Source: Halalkalibacillus sediminis
GTDB lineage: Bacteria; Bacillota; Bacilli; Bacillales; Alkalibacillaceae
DNA length: 64,000 nucleotides
NCBI RefSeq assembly: GCF_002844535.1
Contig: NZ_PJNH01000001.1
Coordinates: 744,001 to 808,000 of the forward strand
Reading direction: 5' to 3'
Below the pieces are notes generated by a model. The model worked only from the letters and a program-made list of their open reading frames with translations, did not search any database and was not told where the DNA came from. Every line of letters begins with the position of its first letter. Position 1 is the first letter of the stretch. The position numbers and the translations under genes were made by a program. Shown here piece after piece: positions 9,002-19,038 of the stretch.

Positions 9002-9033
9002 AAGGTATGGGGTCGATTTCGATCCCATACCTT
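9002..9033. terminator. Bidirectional terminator between prli42-like gene and niaR
   Basis: A long AAGGTATGGG...CCCATACCTT stem with A-runs on one side and T-runs on the other serves both converging genes. Confidence 0.88.
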
Positions 9034-9034
9034 T

Positions 9035-9580
9035 TTATGCTTCATTCACGAGAAATCCTTCTTCTTTCAGTGCAGCTTCTGCCTCGTCAAGAAGATCTTC
9101 AGACTGCGCAGAAATCGTATGAAGATGGATGCCATCTGTCAATTCAGAAAGCAAAGAGGCTTTCGAATGACCGACATCCTTTATGAATCTTTCCACTTCT
9201 TTTCTGTTCGAAATATGAAGAGATGCAGTGAATTCCCCGTAAATCGGATGATCAATGATCACATTTTTAACGTAAACACCATGATCAACTAACAAATTCA
9301 ATTCTCTTTCAGTATCCTTCGGTAAATGGAAACAAGCAATCGTGCGTTCTATCATATGATCGGATTGAGATTGGCTAAAGTATACATATCCTTGACTGGT
9401 AGATATAATCGGCTCGTCTTTCGCCTTGAGTAAAGCCATATCTCCTACAATCACTTGCCGACTGACTGACGCCCGGCTCGCCATTTGACTTCCAGTAATT
9501 GGTTCATTACTGTCTTTCAACCATTTAAGAAGAAAGTCACGTCTTTTCTCTCCTACCATCTTTTCTTCCTTACTCATCAT
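9035..9580 (-). CDS. niaR: NAD biosynthesis repressor NiaR (YrxA)
   Basis: The 181-residue protein has an N-terminal winged-helix domain (about residues 12-70, with SQMASRASVSRQVIVGDMALL as the recognition region) and a C-terminal 3H domain with its conserved histidines (near VDHGVYV, IIDHPIYG and DGIHLHTI). NiaR senses nicotinic acid and represses de novo NAD genes in Bacillota. Its ATG overlaps the nifS stop (ATGA), so repressor and desulfurase are one operon, opposite nadBCA, as in B. subtilis. It probably represses both divergent transcripts through the operator at about 10792-10811, giving autoregulation. Confidence 0.9.
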   Translation of the reverse strand: MMSKEEKMVGEKRRDFLLKWLKDSNEPITGSQMASRASVSRQVIVGDMALLKAKDEPIISTSQGYVYFSQSQSDHMIERTIACFHLPKDTERELNLLVDHGVYVKNVIIDHPIYGEFTASLHISNRKEVERFIKDVGHSKASLLSELTDGIHLHTISAQSEDLLDEAEAALKEEGFLVNEA

Positions 9581-10725
9581 TTCACCTTCTCTACTTGGTC
9601 AATCCCTAAATGTTCATAAACGATTTCTTTTATGGTTTGGGCTAAACCAATCACATCTTCTAGCTTGGTATACTTGCCGAACGAGATGCGAATGAACTCC
9701 TTTGCCCGTTCATCTGAAACTCCTAATGCTTTCAAAGTGTTTGGTGTATGATTATATTTTACATCACATGCACTTCCTGTGGAAATGGCATATCCTTTTC
9801 GATTACATTCCAACATCAACCACTGACCCTCCAGTCCTCTAATACCAAGCCCTAGAATCGATGGTAGCTGGAAATCCTCATTTTCACATCCGTAAATTTC
9901 AATCAAGTGATTGATTGAACTCAACTTGTCTATAAATTCTTCCCTCATATATTTCATTCGTGTAAATTCTGAATGACAGTCACCCACTGTTACCTTTGCA
10001 GCAACAGTCATCGCCGCCACGCTCGGAACATCAATCGTGTTACCCTCTAGCATCAATTGGGACGTTCTTTTCGCATTTGTGTTATGGGCTTCCTTCAAAT
10101 AAAGACCACCACTACCTTTAGGGCCATAAAATTTGTGGCTTGCAAATGAAAGACTATCCACTCTTTTGGTTATATGACTTATATCCAATTTCCCAAAACT
10201 TTGAACAGCATCTACATGTAATTTGATTTGTTTTTCTTCACACCAATTCGCCACTTCATCTATTGGCTGCATCGTGCCGATCTCACCATTAATATGCTGT
10301 AAAGCAACTAGACAAGTATCTTCAGTTGTTGCATTTTGCAAAGCACCAATGTTAATTCGTCCAGATTCGTCCAATGGAATAGAAGTGATTGAATAACCTT
10401 CCTTTTTAAATATCTCACATATTTTATGTAAAGAATTATGTTCTGCCTGTGAAATGATGATGTGTTTGCCACTTGAGTTATTCGTATGGAAGTCCAATGC
10501 TATCCAGTTAGCTTCAGATCCTCCATTCGTTATGAAAAGTTGATCTGTATCAGCACCTAGTACTTCGCTAATTGTACGTTTGCATTGTGTATAGAGTTGT
10601 TCCGCAGAAGTCCCTAGGTCATGCAAGCTATTAGCGTTCGCATAATAGGTTGAAGCACATTCTTTATAGGCCTCTAGAGCTTCCTCACACATTGGAGTAG
10701 TAGCAGCGTAATCGAAATATTTCAA
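9577..10725 (-). CDS. nifS: Cysteine desulfurase NifS for NadA iron-sulfur assembly
   Basis: This PLP enzyme takes sulfur from cysteine. The lysine in SHKFYGPKGSGGLYL binds PLP, the QHINGEIGTMQP and HVDAVQSFGK motifs are in place, and the active-site cysteine lies in STGSACDVKYN. In B. subtilis the nadB-linked NifS matures the 4Fe-4S cluster of quinolinate synthase NadA. I choose TTG 10725 (382 residues) because GAGGAGG lies just before it and the resulting start, (M)KYFDYAATTPM, matches the family; an upstream in-frame ATG at 10770 would add 15 unrelated residues and lies near the predicted transcription start. Confidence 0.88.
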   Translation of the reverse strand: MKYFDYAATTPMCEEALEAYKECASTYYANANSLHDLGTSAEQLYTQCKRTISEVLGADTDQLFITNGGSEANWIALDFHTNNSSGKHIIISQAEHNSLHKICEIFKKEGYSITSIPLDESGRINIGALQNATTEDTCLVALQHINGEIGTMQPIDEVANWCEEKQIKLHVDAVQSFGKLDISHITKRVDSLSFASHKFYGPKGSGGLYLKEAHNTNAKRTSQLMLEGNTIDVPSVAAMTVAAKVTVGDCHSEFTRMKYMREEFIDKLSSINHLIEIYGCENEDFQLPSILGLGIRGLEGQWLMLECNRKGYAISTGSACDVKYNHTPNTLKALGVSDERAKEFIRISFGKYTKLEDVIGLAQTIKEIVYEHLGIDQVEKVK

Positions 10726-10763
10726 AAAGAGGTCCTCCTCTAATAAAAGATGGTTGTACGTAC

Positions 10764-10811
10764 TTGTCATACATTAAAATATATGTAAATATAGATGTCA
10801 AGACACATGTA
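10764..10811. promoter_or_regulatory. Divergent nifS/nadB promoters with candidate NiaR operator
   Basis: Leftward: TTGACA (10801-10796) and TTTAAT (10778-10773) with a 17-base spacer point at nifS. Rightward: TTGTCA (10764-10769) with TAAATA about 16 bases on points at nadB. The near-palindrome ATGTCAAGACACAT (core TGTCAAGACA, 10796-10805) overlaps the nifS -35 and lies after the nadB -10. It resembles the TGTC..GACA boxes of NiaR/YrxA targets. Repression of both sides by one site is an inference. Confidence 0.65.
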
Positions 10812-10827
10812 AATTTCGGAGGTCAAC

Positions 10828-12384
10828 ATGAAGAAAACTGACGTGATTATTATTGGCAGCGGAGTGGCTGCTCTTCAATTGGCATCTCAATTAAATAATG
10901 ACTTAGATATAACTATACTAACTAAAGATAATTTGGAAACAAGTAACTCCTCTATTGCCCAAGGTGGAGTTGCAGCGTCAGTGGGACCCGATGATTCAAC
11001 TGAATCTCATTTTGACGACACTATGGTGGCAGGTTGTCACTTTAATGATGCTGATACCGTTCGCAGCATCATCAACCAAGCACCTAACTTAATAAATGGT
11101 TTACTTCAAATAGGCTGTTTTTTTGATAAAACTTCTAATAACCTCCTATCACTAGGTCGTGAAGGTGCACATAGTTTTAATCGAATTTTACATGCTGGCG
11201 GTGATCAAACAGGAAAATTTATCGTCAACTCACTTAAGAATGATTTAGGAAACACACAAACCATTGAACATGCATTGGTCTATGAAGTTTTAGTGGATGA
11301 ATCCTCTAACACATGCTACGGAGTTAAATACAAAGACAAATACAACATAAATCGCGAGTTGCATGCACAAGCCATCGTGTTAGCTACAGGTGGCGCGGGA
11401 CAATTATACACTTATACTTCTAACGGTCCTTTCGCTACAGGAGATGGATACATATTAGGTTATCATGCTGGTGCTACACTCACTAATTTAGAATTTATCC
11501 AATTTCACCCCACTCTTCTTTTCAGAGATGGCGAATGTAAAGGGCTGATCAGTGAAGCCGTTCGTGGTGAGGGTGGCATTCTAGTAAATGATTATAGAGA
11601 AAAAATTATGGAGAACTTCCATCCTTTAGCGGACCTTGCACCTAGACATATTGTTTCTCAGAAAATTTACGAGCACCTTCAGAATGGAGAGAACATTTAT
11701 TTAGATGTCTCCTCCATTAGTGATTTTGAAAAGAAATTCCCTTCAATCACTGAGATGTGTAGAAATAATGATATTTCAATGAAAGAAGGTTTATTACCCG
11801 TTTGTCCTGGTGCTCACTTTATGATCGGTGGTATTAAGACAACGCTTAAAGGTCAGACCTCCGTCAATCAACTGTATGCAATCGGTGAAGTTGCGCATAC
11901 AGGTATTCATGGTGCTAACAGATTAGCGAGCAATTCATTGCTTGAAGGTTTATATATGGGAAAGGCATTAGCTGACCATATAAATAAACGAGCACCTGTA
12001 AATCATGAGTACTTTCATAATAGTTCACCTAAAGAATCGAGTGGTCTGTCGTATCTCCCAACCCTAACAGAACTACAAGAACAAATGATGAGGAATGTTG
12101 GAATCATTCGAAATCATAACCAATTACAACAAATGCTTAATTGGTTGAATTCTTTCACTAATTTCCCATTAACTATTCCATCATTGGATTCTAGCAGCAA
12201 GAAGGAGATCGAACGGTTATTTGCTTATCAATTATCCTATTTAATTACCGAATCTGCATTAAAACGTTCAGAGAGCCGAGGAGCACATTTTCGCTCAGAT
12301 TTTCCTTACGAACGACAACAGTTTTCTGCGATTCAATCACATTTTAAGAAAATGAGGGAGTCAAATGAACGAGTTAAAGCTTAA
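10828..12384 (+). CDS. nadB: L-aspartate oxidase
   Basis: The 518-residue flavoprotein oxidises L-aspartate to iminoaspartate, the first step of de novo NAD synthesis. The N-terminal FAD motif (IIGSGVAALQLA), the SSIAQGGVAA segment, EFIQFHPT, the RGEGG motif and the late GANRLASNSLLEG signature of the succinate dehydrogenase/NadB family are all visible. CGGAGG precedes the ATG. Its 3' end overlaps nadC by 20 bases, so nadB-nadC-nadA form one operon under the NiaR-type operator upstream. Confidence 0.93.
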   Translation: MKKTDVIIIGSGVAALQLASQLNNDLDITILTKDNLETSNSSIAQGGVAASVGPDDSTESHFDDTMVAGCHFNDADTVRSIINQAPNLINGLLQIGCFFDKTSNNLLSLGREGAHSFNRILHAGGDQTGKFIVNSLKNDLGNTQTIEHALVYEVLVDESSNTCYGVKYKDKYNINRELHAQAIVLATGGAGQLYTYTSNGPFATGDGYILGYHAGATLTNLEFIQFHPTLLFRDGECKGLISEAVRGEGGILVNDYREKIMENFHPLADLAPRHIVSQKIYEHLQNGENIYLDVSSISDFEKKFPSITEMCRNNDISMKEGLLPVCPGAHFMIGGIKTTLKGQTSVNQLYAIGEVAHTGIHGANRLASNSLLEGLYMGKALADHINKRAPVNHEYFHNSSPKESSGLSYLPTLTELQEQMMRNVGIIRNHNQLQQMLNWLNSFTNFPLTIPSLDSSSKKEIERLFAYQLSYLITESALKRSESRGAHFRSDFPYERQQFSAIQSHFKKMRESNERVKA

Positions 12385-13213
12385 AGAAGATTTAAAACAT
12401 TTTTTTATGGAAGATATCGGTTACCAAGATTTGACGAGCGAAGGAATCTTCAATGACGAACAAGGTGAAATCGAATTCGTCTCTAAGTCTTCTGGTTATT
12501 TTTGTGGGAGCAAAGTAATTACTAATGGCTACTCAGTGCTCAACCCATCTGTAAAGGTAGAAATGTTAGTTGAGGATGGTGAGGAATTACAAGAAGGTCT
12601 AGTGATTGCAAGAGCTTCCGGGAAAATTATTGATTTGTTAAAAGGTGAACGCGTCATATTGAACCTCATACAACGTTTAAGTGGTATAACTACCATGACC
12701 AGAGAAAGTGTTCAAATGTTAAATAACTCACATACGAAGATCAGTGATACGAGGAAAACCACACCAGGCTTACGCATGTTAGAGAAGTATGCTGTTTTTG
12801 TTGGTGGTGGAGTCAATCACAGGTTTGGGCTAGATGATGCAGTAATGATTAAAGATAACCATATTGAATTTGCAGGGTCGATAACAAATGCTGTAGAAGC
12901 CGTTCGAAATCGAATTGGTCACATGGTAAAAATTGAAGTTGAAACGGAAACAGAATCACAAGTTAAGGAAGCAATTGCTAATCAGGTAGATTGCATTATG
13001 TTAGACAATGTCGATCATGCGAATTTAAAGAAGATGCTTTTACTTATCCCACCTTCTATTCAAACGGAAGTGTCGGGAGGAATTACAATCGACACACTAC
13101 CCTTTTATTCAGACTTGAATATAGATGTCATTTCACTAGGTTATTTAACTCACCAAATCCAGTCATTGGATATCAGCGCACGGGTTAGAACATCAACCAA
13201 AGTAAACCAATAG
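12365..13213 (+). CDS. nadC: Nicotinate-nucleotide pyrophosphorylase (carboxylating)
   Basis: This 282-residue phosphoribosyltransferase converts quinolinate and PRPP to nicotinate mononucleotide, CO2 and pyrophosphate. Motifs seen: [47 protein letters not shown], the EVETE pair and the C-terminal VSGGI phosphate loop. GAGGGAG precedes ATG 12365, which overlaps nadB; nadA begins 9 bases downstream. Confidence 0.94.
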   Translation: MNELKLKEDLKHFFMEDIGYQDLTSEGIFNDEQGEIEFVSKSSGYFCGSKVITNGYSVLNPSVKVEMLVEDGEELQEGLVIARASGKIIDLLKGERVILNLIQRLSGITTMTRESVQMLNNSHTKISDTRKTTPGLRMLEKYAVFVGGGVNHRFGLDDAVMIKDNHIEFAGSITNAVEAVRNRIGHMVKIEVETETESQVKEAIANQVDCIMLDNVDHANLKKMLLLIPPSIQTEVSGGITIDTLPFYSDLNIDVISLGYLTHQIQSLDISARVRTSTKVNQ

Positions 13214-13221
13214 AGAGGATT

Positions 13222-14328
13222 TTGATGATGAATATATTAGAAGAAATACAGCGATCGACTCCACAATTACCAGATGAATATAAATATGAATCTGAAGAAA
13301 AGCTGATGGCTAGAATTCAAGAAGTCAAAGATAAGTTAGGCTCAGACCTTTTCATTCCTGGTCACCACTATCAAAAAGAAGAGGTCATTCAGTTTGCGGA
13401 CGCTAGAGGCGATTCTCTGCAACTAGCTCAATTATCTGCTAATACAAGTGCACGCTACATCGTCTTTTGTGGTGTACATTTCATGGCTGAAACCGCGGAC
13501 ATTCTTTCCACTGAAGATCAAAAAGTCTATTTACCTGATCTTCGTGCAGGATGTTCGATGGCTGATATGGCGAATATCAAACAGACAGAAAGAGCTTGGG
13601 CCGCCCTCACCGAAATGTTCGGCGAAACGATCTTACCTATGACTTATGTCAATTCAACTGCTGCTATTAAAGCATTTGTCGGTGAACGTGACGGAAGTAC
13701 AGTTACCTCTTCAAATGCTAAAAAGGTCATGCAGTGGGCATTCCAACAAAAAGAAAGATTATTATTCTTACCGGATCAACACCTCGGGAGGAATACAGCC
13801 GTTGAGTTAGGAGTACCATTGAATGAGATGGCAGTCTGGGATCCAATCTTAGAAAAACTAGATTATGAAGGTGACCTTGAATCAATCAAAGTGATTTTAT
13901 GGAAGGGTCATTGTTCAGTGCATGAGAATTTCACTGAACAAAATATTGAACAAGTTAGACAGCAACATCCAAACATGAACATCCTTGTCCACCCAGAATG
14001 TAAACGAGAAGTCGTTGAAAAGTCTGATTTATCAGGTTCAACCAAATATATCATTGAAAAGATTGATCAAGCACCTGAAAATTCTGAATGGGCGATTGGA
14101 ACCGAAATGAATTTAGTTAAAAGATTGATAAAAGAAAATCCGGATAAGAAGATTATTTCATTGAATCCTCATATGTGTCCGTGTTTAACGATGAACCGAA
14201 TTGACCTCCCTCATTTAGCTTGGTCATTAGAGAGTTTGTTAACCGATCAACCAGTTCATGAAATTAAAGTGGATGAAAAAGTTACAACATATGCTGCCAG
14301 AGCGCTTGATAAAATGCTAGATTTATAA
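13222..14328 (+). CDS. nadA: Quinolinate synthase A
   Basis: The 368-residue enzyme condenses iminoaspartate with dihydroxyacetone phosphate to quinolinate using a 4Fe-4S cluster. Cysteines in [16 protein letters not shown] and the late MCPCLTMN segment match the three-cysteine cluster site of the longer Bacillus-type NadA. Substrate-binding motifs GHHYQKEE and [10 protein letters not shown] are present. The protein depends on the neighbouring NifS for sulfur. ATG 13222 and 13225 are both possible behind GAGAGGA; a hairpin terminator follows the stop. Confidence 0.94.
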   Translation: MMMNILEEIQRSTPQLPDEYKYESEEKLMARIQEVKDKLGSDLFIPGHHYQKEEVIQFADARGDSLQLAQLSANTSARYIVFCGVHFMAETADILSTEDQKVYLPDLRAGCSMADMANIKQTERAWAALTEMFGETILPMTYVNSTAAIKAFVGERDGSTVTSSNAKKVMQWAFQQKERLLFLPDQHLGRNTAVELGVPLNEMAVWDPILEKLDYEGDLESIKVILWKGHCSVHENFTEQNIEQVRQQHPNMNILVHPECKREVVEKSDLSGSTKYIIEKIDQAPENSEWAIGTEMNLVKRLIKENPDKKIISLNPHMCPCLTMNRIDLPHLAWSLESLLTDQPVHEIKVDEKVTTYAARALDKMLDL

Positions 14329-14338
14329 ATTAATTTGT

Positions 14339-14378
14339 ACACAGTAATATTTTTCACTATTACTGTGTATTATTTTTG
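14339..14378 (+). terminator. Terminator of the nadBCA operon
   Basis: ACACAGTAATA pairs with TATTACTGTGT across an 8-base loop and is followed by a T-rich run. Confidence 0.85.
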
Positions 14379-14404
14379 TATAAGTTTTTTGTTCCAAGTA
14401 TAAT
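14376..14404 (+). promoter_or_regulatory. Candidate promoter of the RND exporter gene
   Basis: A perfect TATAAT -10 lies 17 bases after a weak TTGTAT -35, about 55 bases before the start codon. No operator half-sites are obvious. Confidence 0.5.
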
Positions 14405-14458
14405 AAAGTTATCATTTTCACAAATCGCTCGTTTTGACACACATAGGGGGACATAACA

Positions 14459-17400
14459 ATGACATATTTATTGCAACGCTATAAGCTAATCTTCTTGTTT
14501 TTCATTTTATTATTAATTGTAGGAATTTATACGTTTACAGAACTACCTCAAAGAGATTTCCCCGAAACACCTTTAAACACTGTAAATATCTCGACCTCCT
14601 ATCCTGGAGCTGAACCTGAAGCTGTAGAATCAACTGTAACTAATCCAATAGAAGAATCGATTAAAAACTTTGACGGCGTGGAAGAATTTCAATCCACGTC
14701 TACCAATAGCTTTTCCTCTGTTATTCTAACTCTTGAAGATGGAGTAGACACCTCTTCAGTGGTTAACGAACTGAATCAAGAAATTCAAAGAGTATCCTCC
14801 TCTTTTCCGGAGGACGTTCAACAACCTGAAGTTAAAGAAAACGAACTCTCTACACCTATTTTCTCTTTTTTCTTTACAGCTGATAATCGTGAAGATTTAA
14901 ATGAAATGTATGAGCATCGTGAGGAATGGCAAGAAACCATTGAAGATATTAATGGTGTACAACAAGCCCAATTCAATGGGCTCGAAAATTTCGAAGTAGC
15001 GATTAATTTAGACAACGATGAAATTCAAAACAATCAACTTTTACTTCCCGATATCATCTCAGCAATCGAGAATGAATGGTACCCCTCTCCAGCTGGAGAA
15101 CATCAACAAGATGATACTAAATTCACTTTAACTATAGATCATTACGAAGAATTAGATGAACTTGGTAATACAACTGTTCAAAATCAATCAGGTGAATCTA
15201 TTGAATTATCTGAGTTTGCATCGATTGATTTGCAAGAAGCTGAATCACCTAATTTAATCACTTACAAAGGTAAACCAGCACTGAACCTGACAATTTCATT
15301 ACAGAGCGGTGAAGACATTCCATCGATCAGTGAACAAGTACAAAGCGAAGTTCAACCACTTGCAGATGATTTGCCTGATTCCATCGAATTCGAATCCTAT
15401 TTCTCTCAATCAGAATTCATTTCAGGTGTTTTTGACAGTTTATTCTTATCACTAGCAATATCTGTTATAGCAGTAGTGCTGATCACAACATTAGGCTTAT
15501 CACTATCTGGTGCAATTATTGTTGCGATTTCCATTCCTCTATCTGTGGTCTTAGGTTTAATACCGTTGCCATTCTTATGCGTTGATCTCAATCAAATCTC
15601 TGTAATCGGTGCGATTATAGCACTCGGTATACTAGTAGATGACTCAATCGTGATGAATGACAATATACAACGACGATACAGCCTTGGTGATAATGCGATG
15701 CAAGGCGCTATTAAGGGGATCGCAGAAGTCAGGACGTCTATTATTACGTCAACGTTAGCAATCGTTTTTACCTTTTCTCCACTTATTCTCTTGTCTGGAG
15801 CCAACGGAGCGTTTATCCGAGCTTTACCAGCGGTCCTTATCAGTACGATAATAGCTTCAACCATAATTGCGTTGATACTGGTACCATCTATACGGTACTT
15901 CCTTTACAAAAAGAAAAGTAATAAGATGTCCGCTAATCCTGGTATCTTAGGAAAACTTTTTAATAAAGGATCTTCTTTATACGCGGACAGTATATTGAAA
16001 AAGCTTATCCGCAAGCCAAAGATAACAGCTTCATTAGGTTTAGTGTTCGCTACGTTGTTATTCGGTTTGATCGTTTGGACACCTTTCGAATTCTTCCCAG
16101 CAGCTGATCGTGAAGAAGTGACCATCGATGTTTCACTGCCAAATGGCGCAACACAAGATGAAACGTTCGATCTTTTACAACAGATTGAATCAGACTTAAT
16201 TGATGAAGGATCAGAGGTTAAAGATGTCAGTGTATTCACCGGTTCAAGTGCACCAAACCTGTTTACACAACCAATGAATCAATCAGGGGATTATACTGGG
16301 AGATTGATTGTAAGGATTGATAAAAATGATATAAGTGCAGTTGATTATATTGAAAAATGGGAAGGTCAACTGAGAGATGAATATTCAAATGCTACAATAT
16401 TCATGGAAACTATTGAACAAGGTCCTCCTTCAGGGGCTCCTCTTACTGTAACTATTAAGGGTGAAGACTTAGATCAATTGATTGAGGTCAGAGATCGAAC
16501 CATGGAGGAACTCAGAAATTATGATGTAGATTTAGTAGTTGATAATGTCGGTGAGCTGTCTCAAGCACTTGTATACGACCTTAATCGTGACGCGCTACAA
16601 GAGTTTGGTGTCACAGCTCAATCAATAAGCCAACAGTTCAGTATACGTACTACAGGTATCCCATTACAGCCTATTACTCAAGACCAAAACAATTACGATG
16701 TCAGACTGTTTGTGGACCGTTTAAGTCCTGGTGAGCAGTTACCACTTGAGGACATGGTGGTTCCTACAAATACACAACAAGGACCTCCGGTAATAGCAGT
16801 TGATGAACTTGTTTCTGTCAGTGAAGGAGAACAAATTCCACTGATTTATCATGAACAAGGAGATCGATCATTAAAAATAAGAGCTTACGCAGATGATACA
16901 AGTACGTTTGAAAGTGATATAGAATCCTTTGTCGCTGAAGAAAATGAAGAAGCTGATGGTGCTTACACCCTTTCAACTGGTGCTGAAACGGATAGCCAAG
17001 ATAGCTTCTTCAAAGAAATAACAGTCATCTTTTCAGTTGTAATTCTGTTAGTATATCTCTTAATAGCTCTTCAATTTAACTCTCTGCGGATGCCATTCTT
17101 GATCTTGGTATCGGTGTATCTAGGAATAGCGGGTGCAATTTTAGGACTATTTATCACACAAACACCAATTAGTTTCCTTGCGGTAACTGGAATGGTTTCA
17201 TTGACAGGTATTGTTGTACGGAACTCACTCGTTCTTGTCGACTTTATCGAGCAGGCATTGAAAGAAGGCAACTCCCTATCCGAAGCAATTATCGAATCTG
17301 GTAGAGCAAGATTCAGACCAATTGTTTTAACCGCCTTAACTTCTATAGTTGCTTTACTTCCTGTCGCAATCGCAGGCGATGTATTATTCCGACCTCTTGC

Positions 17401-17503
17401 GATAACAGTTGTTTCTGGAATTCTGTTCTCGACAATCATGACATTACTACTTGTACCAGTGTTGTATGTGTTGTTTAAAGGGAAGAAAGTTAAGAATGCT
17501 TAA
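14459..17503 (+). CDS. RND-family exporter (AcrB/AcrD/AcrF type)
   Basis: The 1014-residue protein has the duplicated RND layout: one N-terminal helix (about residues 9-29), a large extracytoplasmic loop, a helix bundle from about residue 325 to 480, a second loop, and a second bundle in the last 180 residues. The first bundle carries the GILVDDSIVMNDNIQR motif with the paired aspartates used for proton relay. It is a proton-driven exporter of unknown substrate. No membrane-fusion or outer-membrane partner is adjacent, as expected in a single-membrane bacterium. GGGGGA precedes the ATG. It is monocistronic between a promoter and a bidirectional terminator. Confidence 0.88.
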   Translation: MTYLLQRYKLIFLFFILLLIVGIYTFTELPQRDFPETPLNTVNISTSYPGAEPEAVESTVTNPIEESIKNFDGVEEFQSTSTNSFSSVILTLEDGVDTSSVVNELNQEIQRVSSSFPEDVQQPEVKENELSTPIFSFFFTADNREDLNEMYEHREEWQETIEDINGVQQAQFNGLENFEVAINLDNDEIQNNQLLLPDIISAIENEWYPSPAGEHQQDDTKFTLTIDHYEELDELGNTTVQNQSGESIELSEFASIDLQEAESPNLITYKGKPALNLTISLQSGEDIPSISEQVQSEVQPLADDLPDSIEFESYFSQSEFISGVFDSLFLSLAISVIAVVLITTLGLSLSGAIIVAISIPLSVVLGLIPLPFLCVDLNQISVIGAIIALGILVDDSIVMNDNIQRRYSLGDNAMQGAIKGIAEVRTSIITSTLAIVFTFSPLILLSGANGAFIRALPAVLISTIIASTIIALILVPSIRYFLYKKKSNKMSANPGILGKLFNKGSSLYADSILKKLIRKPKITASLGLVFATLLFGLIVWTPFEFFPAADREEVTIDVSLPNGATQDETFDLLQQIESDLIDEGSEVKDVSVFTGSSAPNLFTQPMNQSGDYTGRLIVRIDKNDISAVDYIEKWEGQLRDEYSNATIFMETIEQGPPSGAPLTVTIKGEDLDQLIEVRDRTMEELRNYDVDLVVDNVGELSQALVYDLNRDALQEFGVTAQSISQQFSIRTTGIPLQPITQDQNNYDVRLFVDRLSPGEQLPLEDMVVPTNTQQGPPVIAVDELVSVSEGEQIPLIYHEQGDRSLKIRAYADDTSTFESDIESFVAEENEEADGAYTLSTGAETDSQDSFFKEITVIFSVVILLVYLLIALQFNSLRMPFLILVSVYLGIAGAILGLFITQTPISFLAVTGMVSLTGIVVRNSLVLVDFIEQALKEGNSLSEAIIESGRARFRPIVLTALTSIVALLPVAIAGDVLFRPLAITVVSGILFSTIMTLLLVPVLYVLFKGKKVKNA

Positions 17504-17540
17504 AAGAAACTATAATCATAATGGAGATAACAATTAAATG

Positions 17541-17572
17541 AAAAGAGGAGTCCATAAACGGACTCCTCTTTT
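17541..17572. terminator. Bidirectional terminator, RND exporter / yqjA
   Basis: Perfect stem AAAAGAGGAGTCC/GGACTCCTCTTTT with a 6-base loop between the converging genes. Confidence 0.9.
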
Positions 17573-17573
17573 G

Positions 17574-18527
17574 TTATATATCGCTTTTTTTGTATGAACG
17601 TTTTAGAATCAAGTACTGCTCGATCTCATTCAAAAGCAAGTAAAGATTTGCTCGTTCTTCAAATTCTTGCTGAGTCTTAGGCAGTTCCTCATGGTTGAAT
17701 TTTTCGCGTATTCCTCGGAGCTCTTCCAAGTACTTGATCGCTGTATTTCCAGGATGAACGTGATCAGCTAAATGTTCGAATAACTTCCCAATGTATAAAT
17801 ACTCTTCCTTAGAGGCATTAATTCTACTTATTAACGGTAGCATTCTTTCTAGAATTTCAAATTGTTTTTGTCTCATATGGAAATAATGATAAAAAGGATG
17901 GTGGTTCCGTAATAAGTGATTCTCTACATCTCTTGAAGCTAAGTCATTAGCACGATCAATTAGCTGAGCAGTGGTAGTGATCTCTTCCCCACTCCAGTTA
18001 TAATCGCCGGTTTTTAAGTAGCGGGCTATTTCTCTTAAAACAGCAGAAAAATTCTCTTCAATGTCGCTTTGGATTTTCTCAAGGTCCGAATCCAAGCTAG
18101 GCATATATAGGTTCAGAAGTAACGCTACTCCCAGTCCGATAGTCAATAAGAGAATTTCATTAAGAACCAATGAAGCACTCATAGCTTCCGCTCCATATAT
18201 ATGAAGAATAATTACAGAACTAGTTATAACTCCTTCAGTAATTTTCAATTGGACAGTTATAGGTATGAACAATAGCAATACCAAACCGACCGCCAATGGA
18301 AAGTACCCAACGAACTCAAATACCAATCCTGATACTATTATAGCGATTAAGCTGGCATAGAAGCGATACCAAGCACTCAAAATTGATCGGCGTCTCGTTA
18401 CTTGAATACATAAGATAGTCAAAATCGCAGCAGAAATAAACTGATCAAGTTGCAATAGTTGAGCAATGAAAATAGAAATAGGAGCTCCTATAGCAGTTTT
18501 TATAGTTCTAGGTCCGATTTTAAACAT
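17574..18527 (-). CDS. yqjA: Aromatic acid exporter family membrane protein (YqjA-like)
   Basis: This 317-residue protein has an N-terminal membrane half with about five or six hydrophobic helices (residues 8-140) and a C-terminal helical cytosolic half. It matches the ArAE_1/DUF939 group, whose B. subtilis member YqjA is about 320 residues. The opening pattern IGPRTIKTAIGAPISIFIAQLL is typical of the family. The transport substrate has not been shown for this group and cannot be read here. The gene stands alone between terminators. Confidence 0.8.
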   Translation of the reverse strand: MFKIGPRTIKTAIGAPISIFIAQLLQLDQFISAAILTILCIQVTRRRSILSAWYRFYASLIAIIVSGLVFEFVGYFPLAVGLVLLLFIPITVQLKITEGVITSSVIILHIYGAEAMSASLVLNEILLLTIGLGVALLLNLYMPSLDSDLEKIQSDIEENFSAVLREIARYLKTGDYNWSGEEITTTAQLIDRANDLASRDVENHLLRNHHPFYHYFHMRQKQFEILERMLPLISRINASKEEYLYIGKLFEHLADHVHPGNTAIKYLEELRGIREKFNHEELPKTQQEFEERANLYLLLNEIEQYLILKRSYKKSDI

Positions 18528-18561
18528 TTGGTTTCCTCTTTCAAAAGTTCTTTTCTCATAG

Positions 18562-18590
18562 AAAAAAGGTGGTATTAAACCACCTTTTTA
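18562..18590 (-). terminator. Terminator of brxB
   Basis: AAAAAGGTGGTATTAAACCACC hairpin followed by a T run when read leftward, 17 bases after the brxB stop. The stem is symmetric, so it may also work for rightward transcripts. Confidence 0.8.
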
Positions 18591-18606
18591 GATTCATTAA
18601 TCAATT

Positions 18607-19038
18607 TTATAGCTCTTCGCAATGTTCGTCAAATAGACCTTGTAGTTGCTGAACAACTTCTACTGGTGTAGAGCTTTCAACTTCATGTCTTTCAACCATC
18701 GTTACAATTTTACCATCTTTCATTAATGCAAATGACGGAGAAGATGGTGGGTATCCTACGAAATATTCGCGTGCACGTTCTGTAGCTTCACGATCTTGTC
18801 CAGCAAAAACTGTCACTAAGTGGTCAGGACGACGATCATAATGTATTGCATTTGCAGCAGCCGGTCGAGCTACGCCCCCTGCACAACCACAAATCGAGTT
18901 CACCATCACTAGTGTAGTTCCTTCTCTGGTTAATGCTTGATCAACTTCTTCTGGTGTGGTTAATTGCTGGTAACCTGCCTCCGCAATTTCATTACGAGCT
19001 TGTTCCACAAAGTCTTGCATATAAATATTAAAATCCAT
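18607..19038 (-). CDS. brxB: Bacilliredoxin BrxB (YqiW)
   Basis: A 143-residue thioredoxin-fold protein of the DUF1094/bacilliredoxin family, which removes bacillithiol from oxidised protein thiols. The C50-G51-C52 motif in NSICGCAGG is the family active site. Its presence implies that the organism uses bacillithiol. A weak AAGGGGCC site precedes the ATG. It is transcribed alone; the 0.5-kb gap upstream holds no other gene. Confidence 0.92.
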   Translation of the reverse strand: MDFNIYMQDFVEQARNEIAEAGYQQLTTPEEVDQALTREGTTLVMVNSICGCAGGVARPAAANAIHYDRRPDHLVTVFAGQDREATERAREYFVGYPPSSPSFALMKDGKIVTMVERHEVESSTPVEVVQQLQGLFDEHCEEL

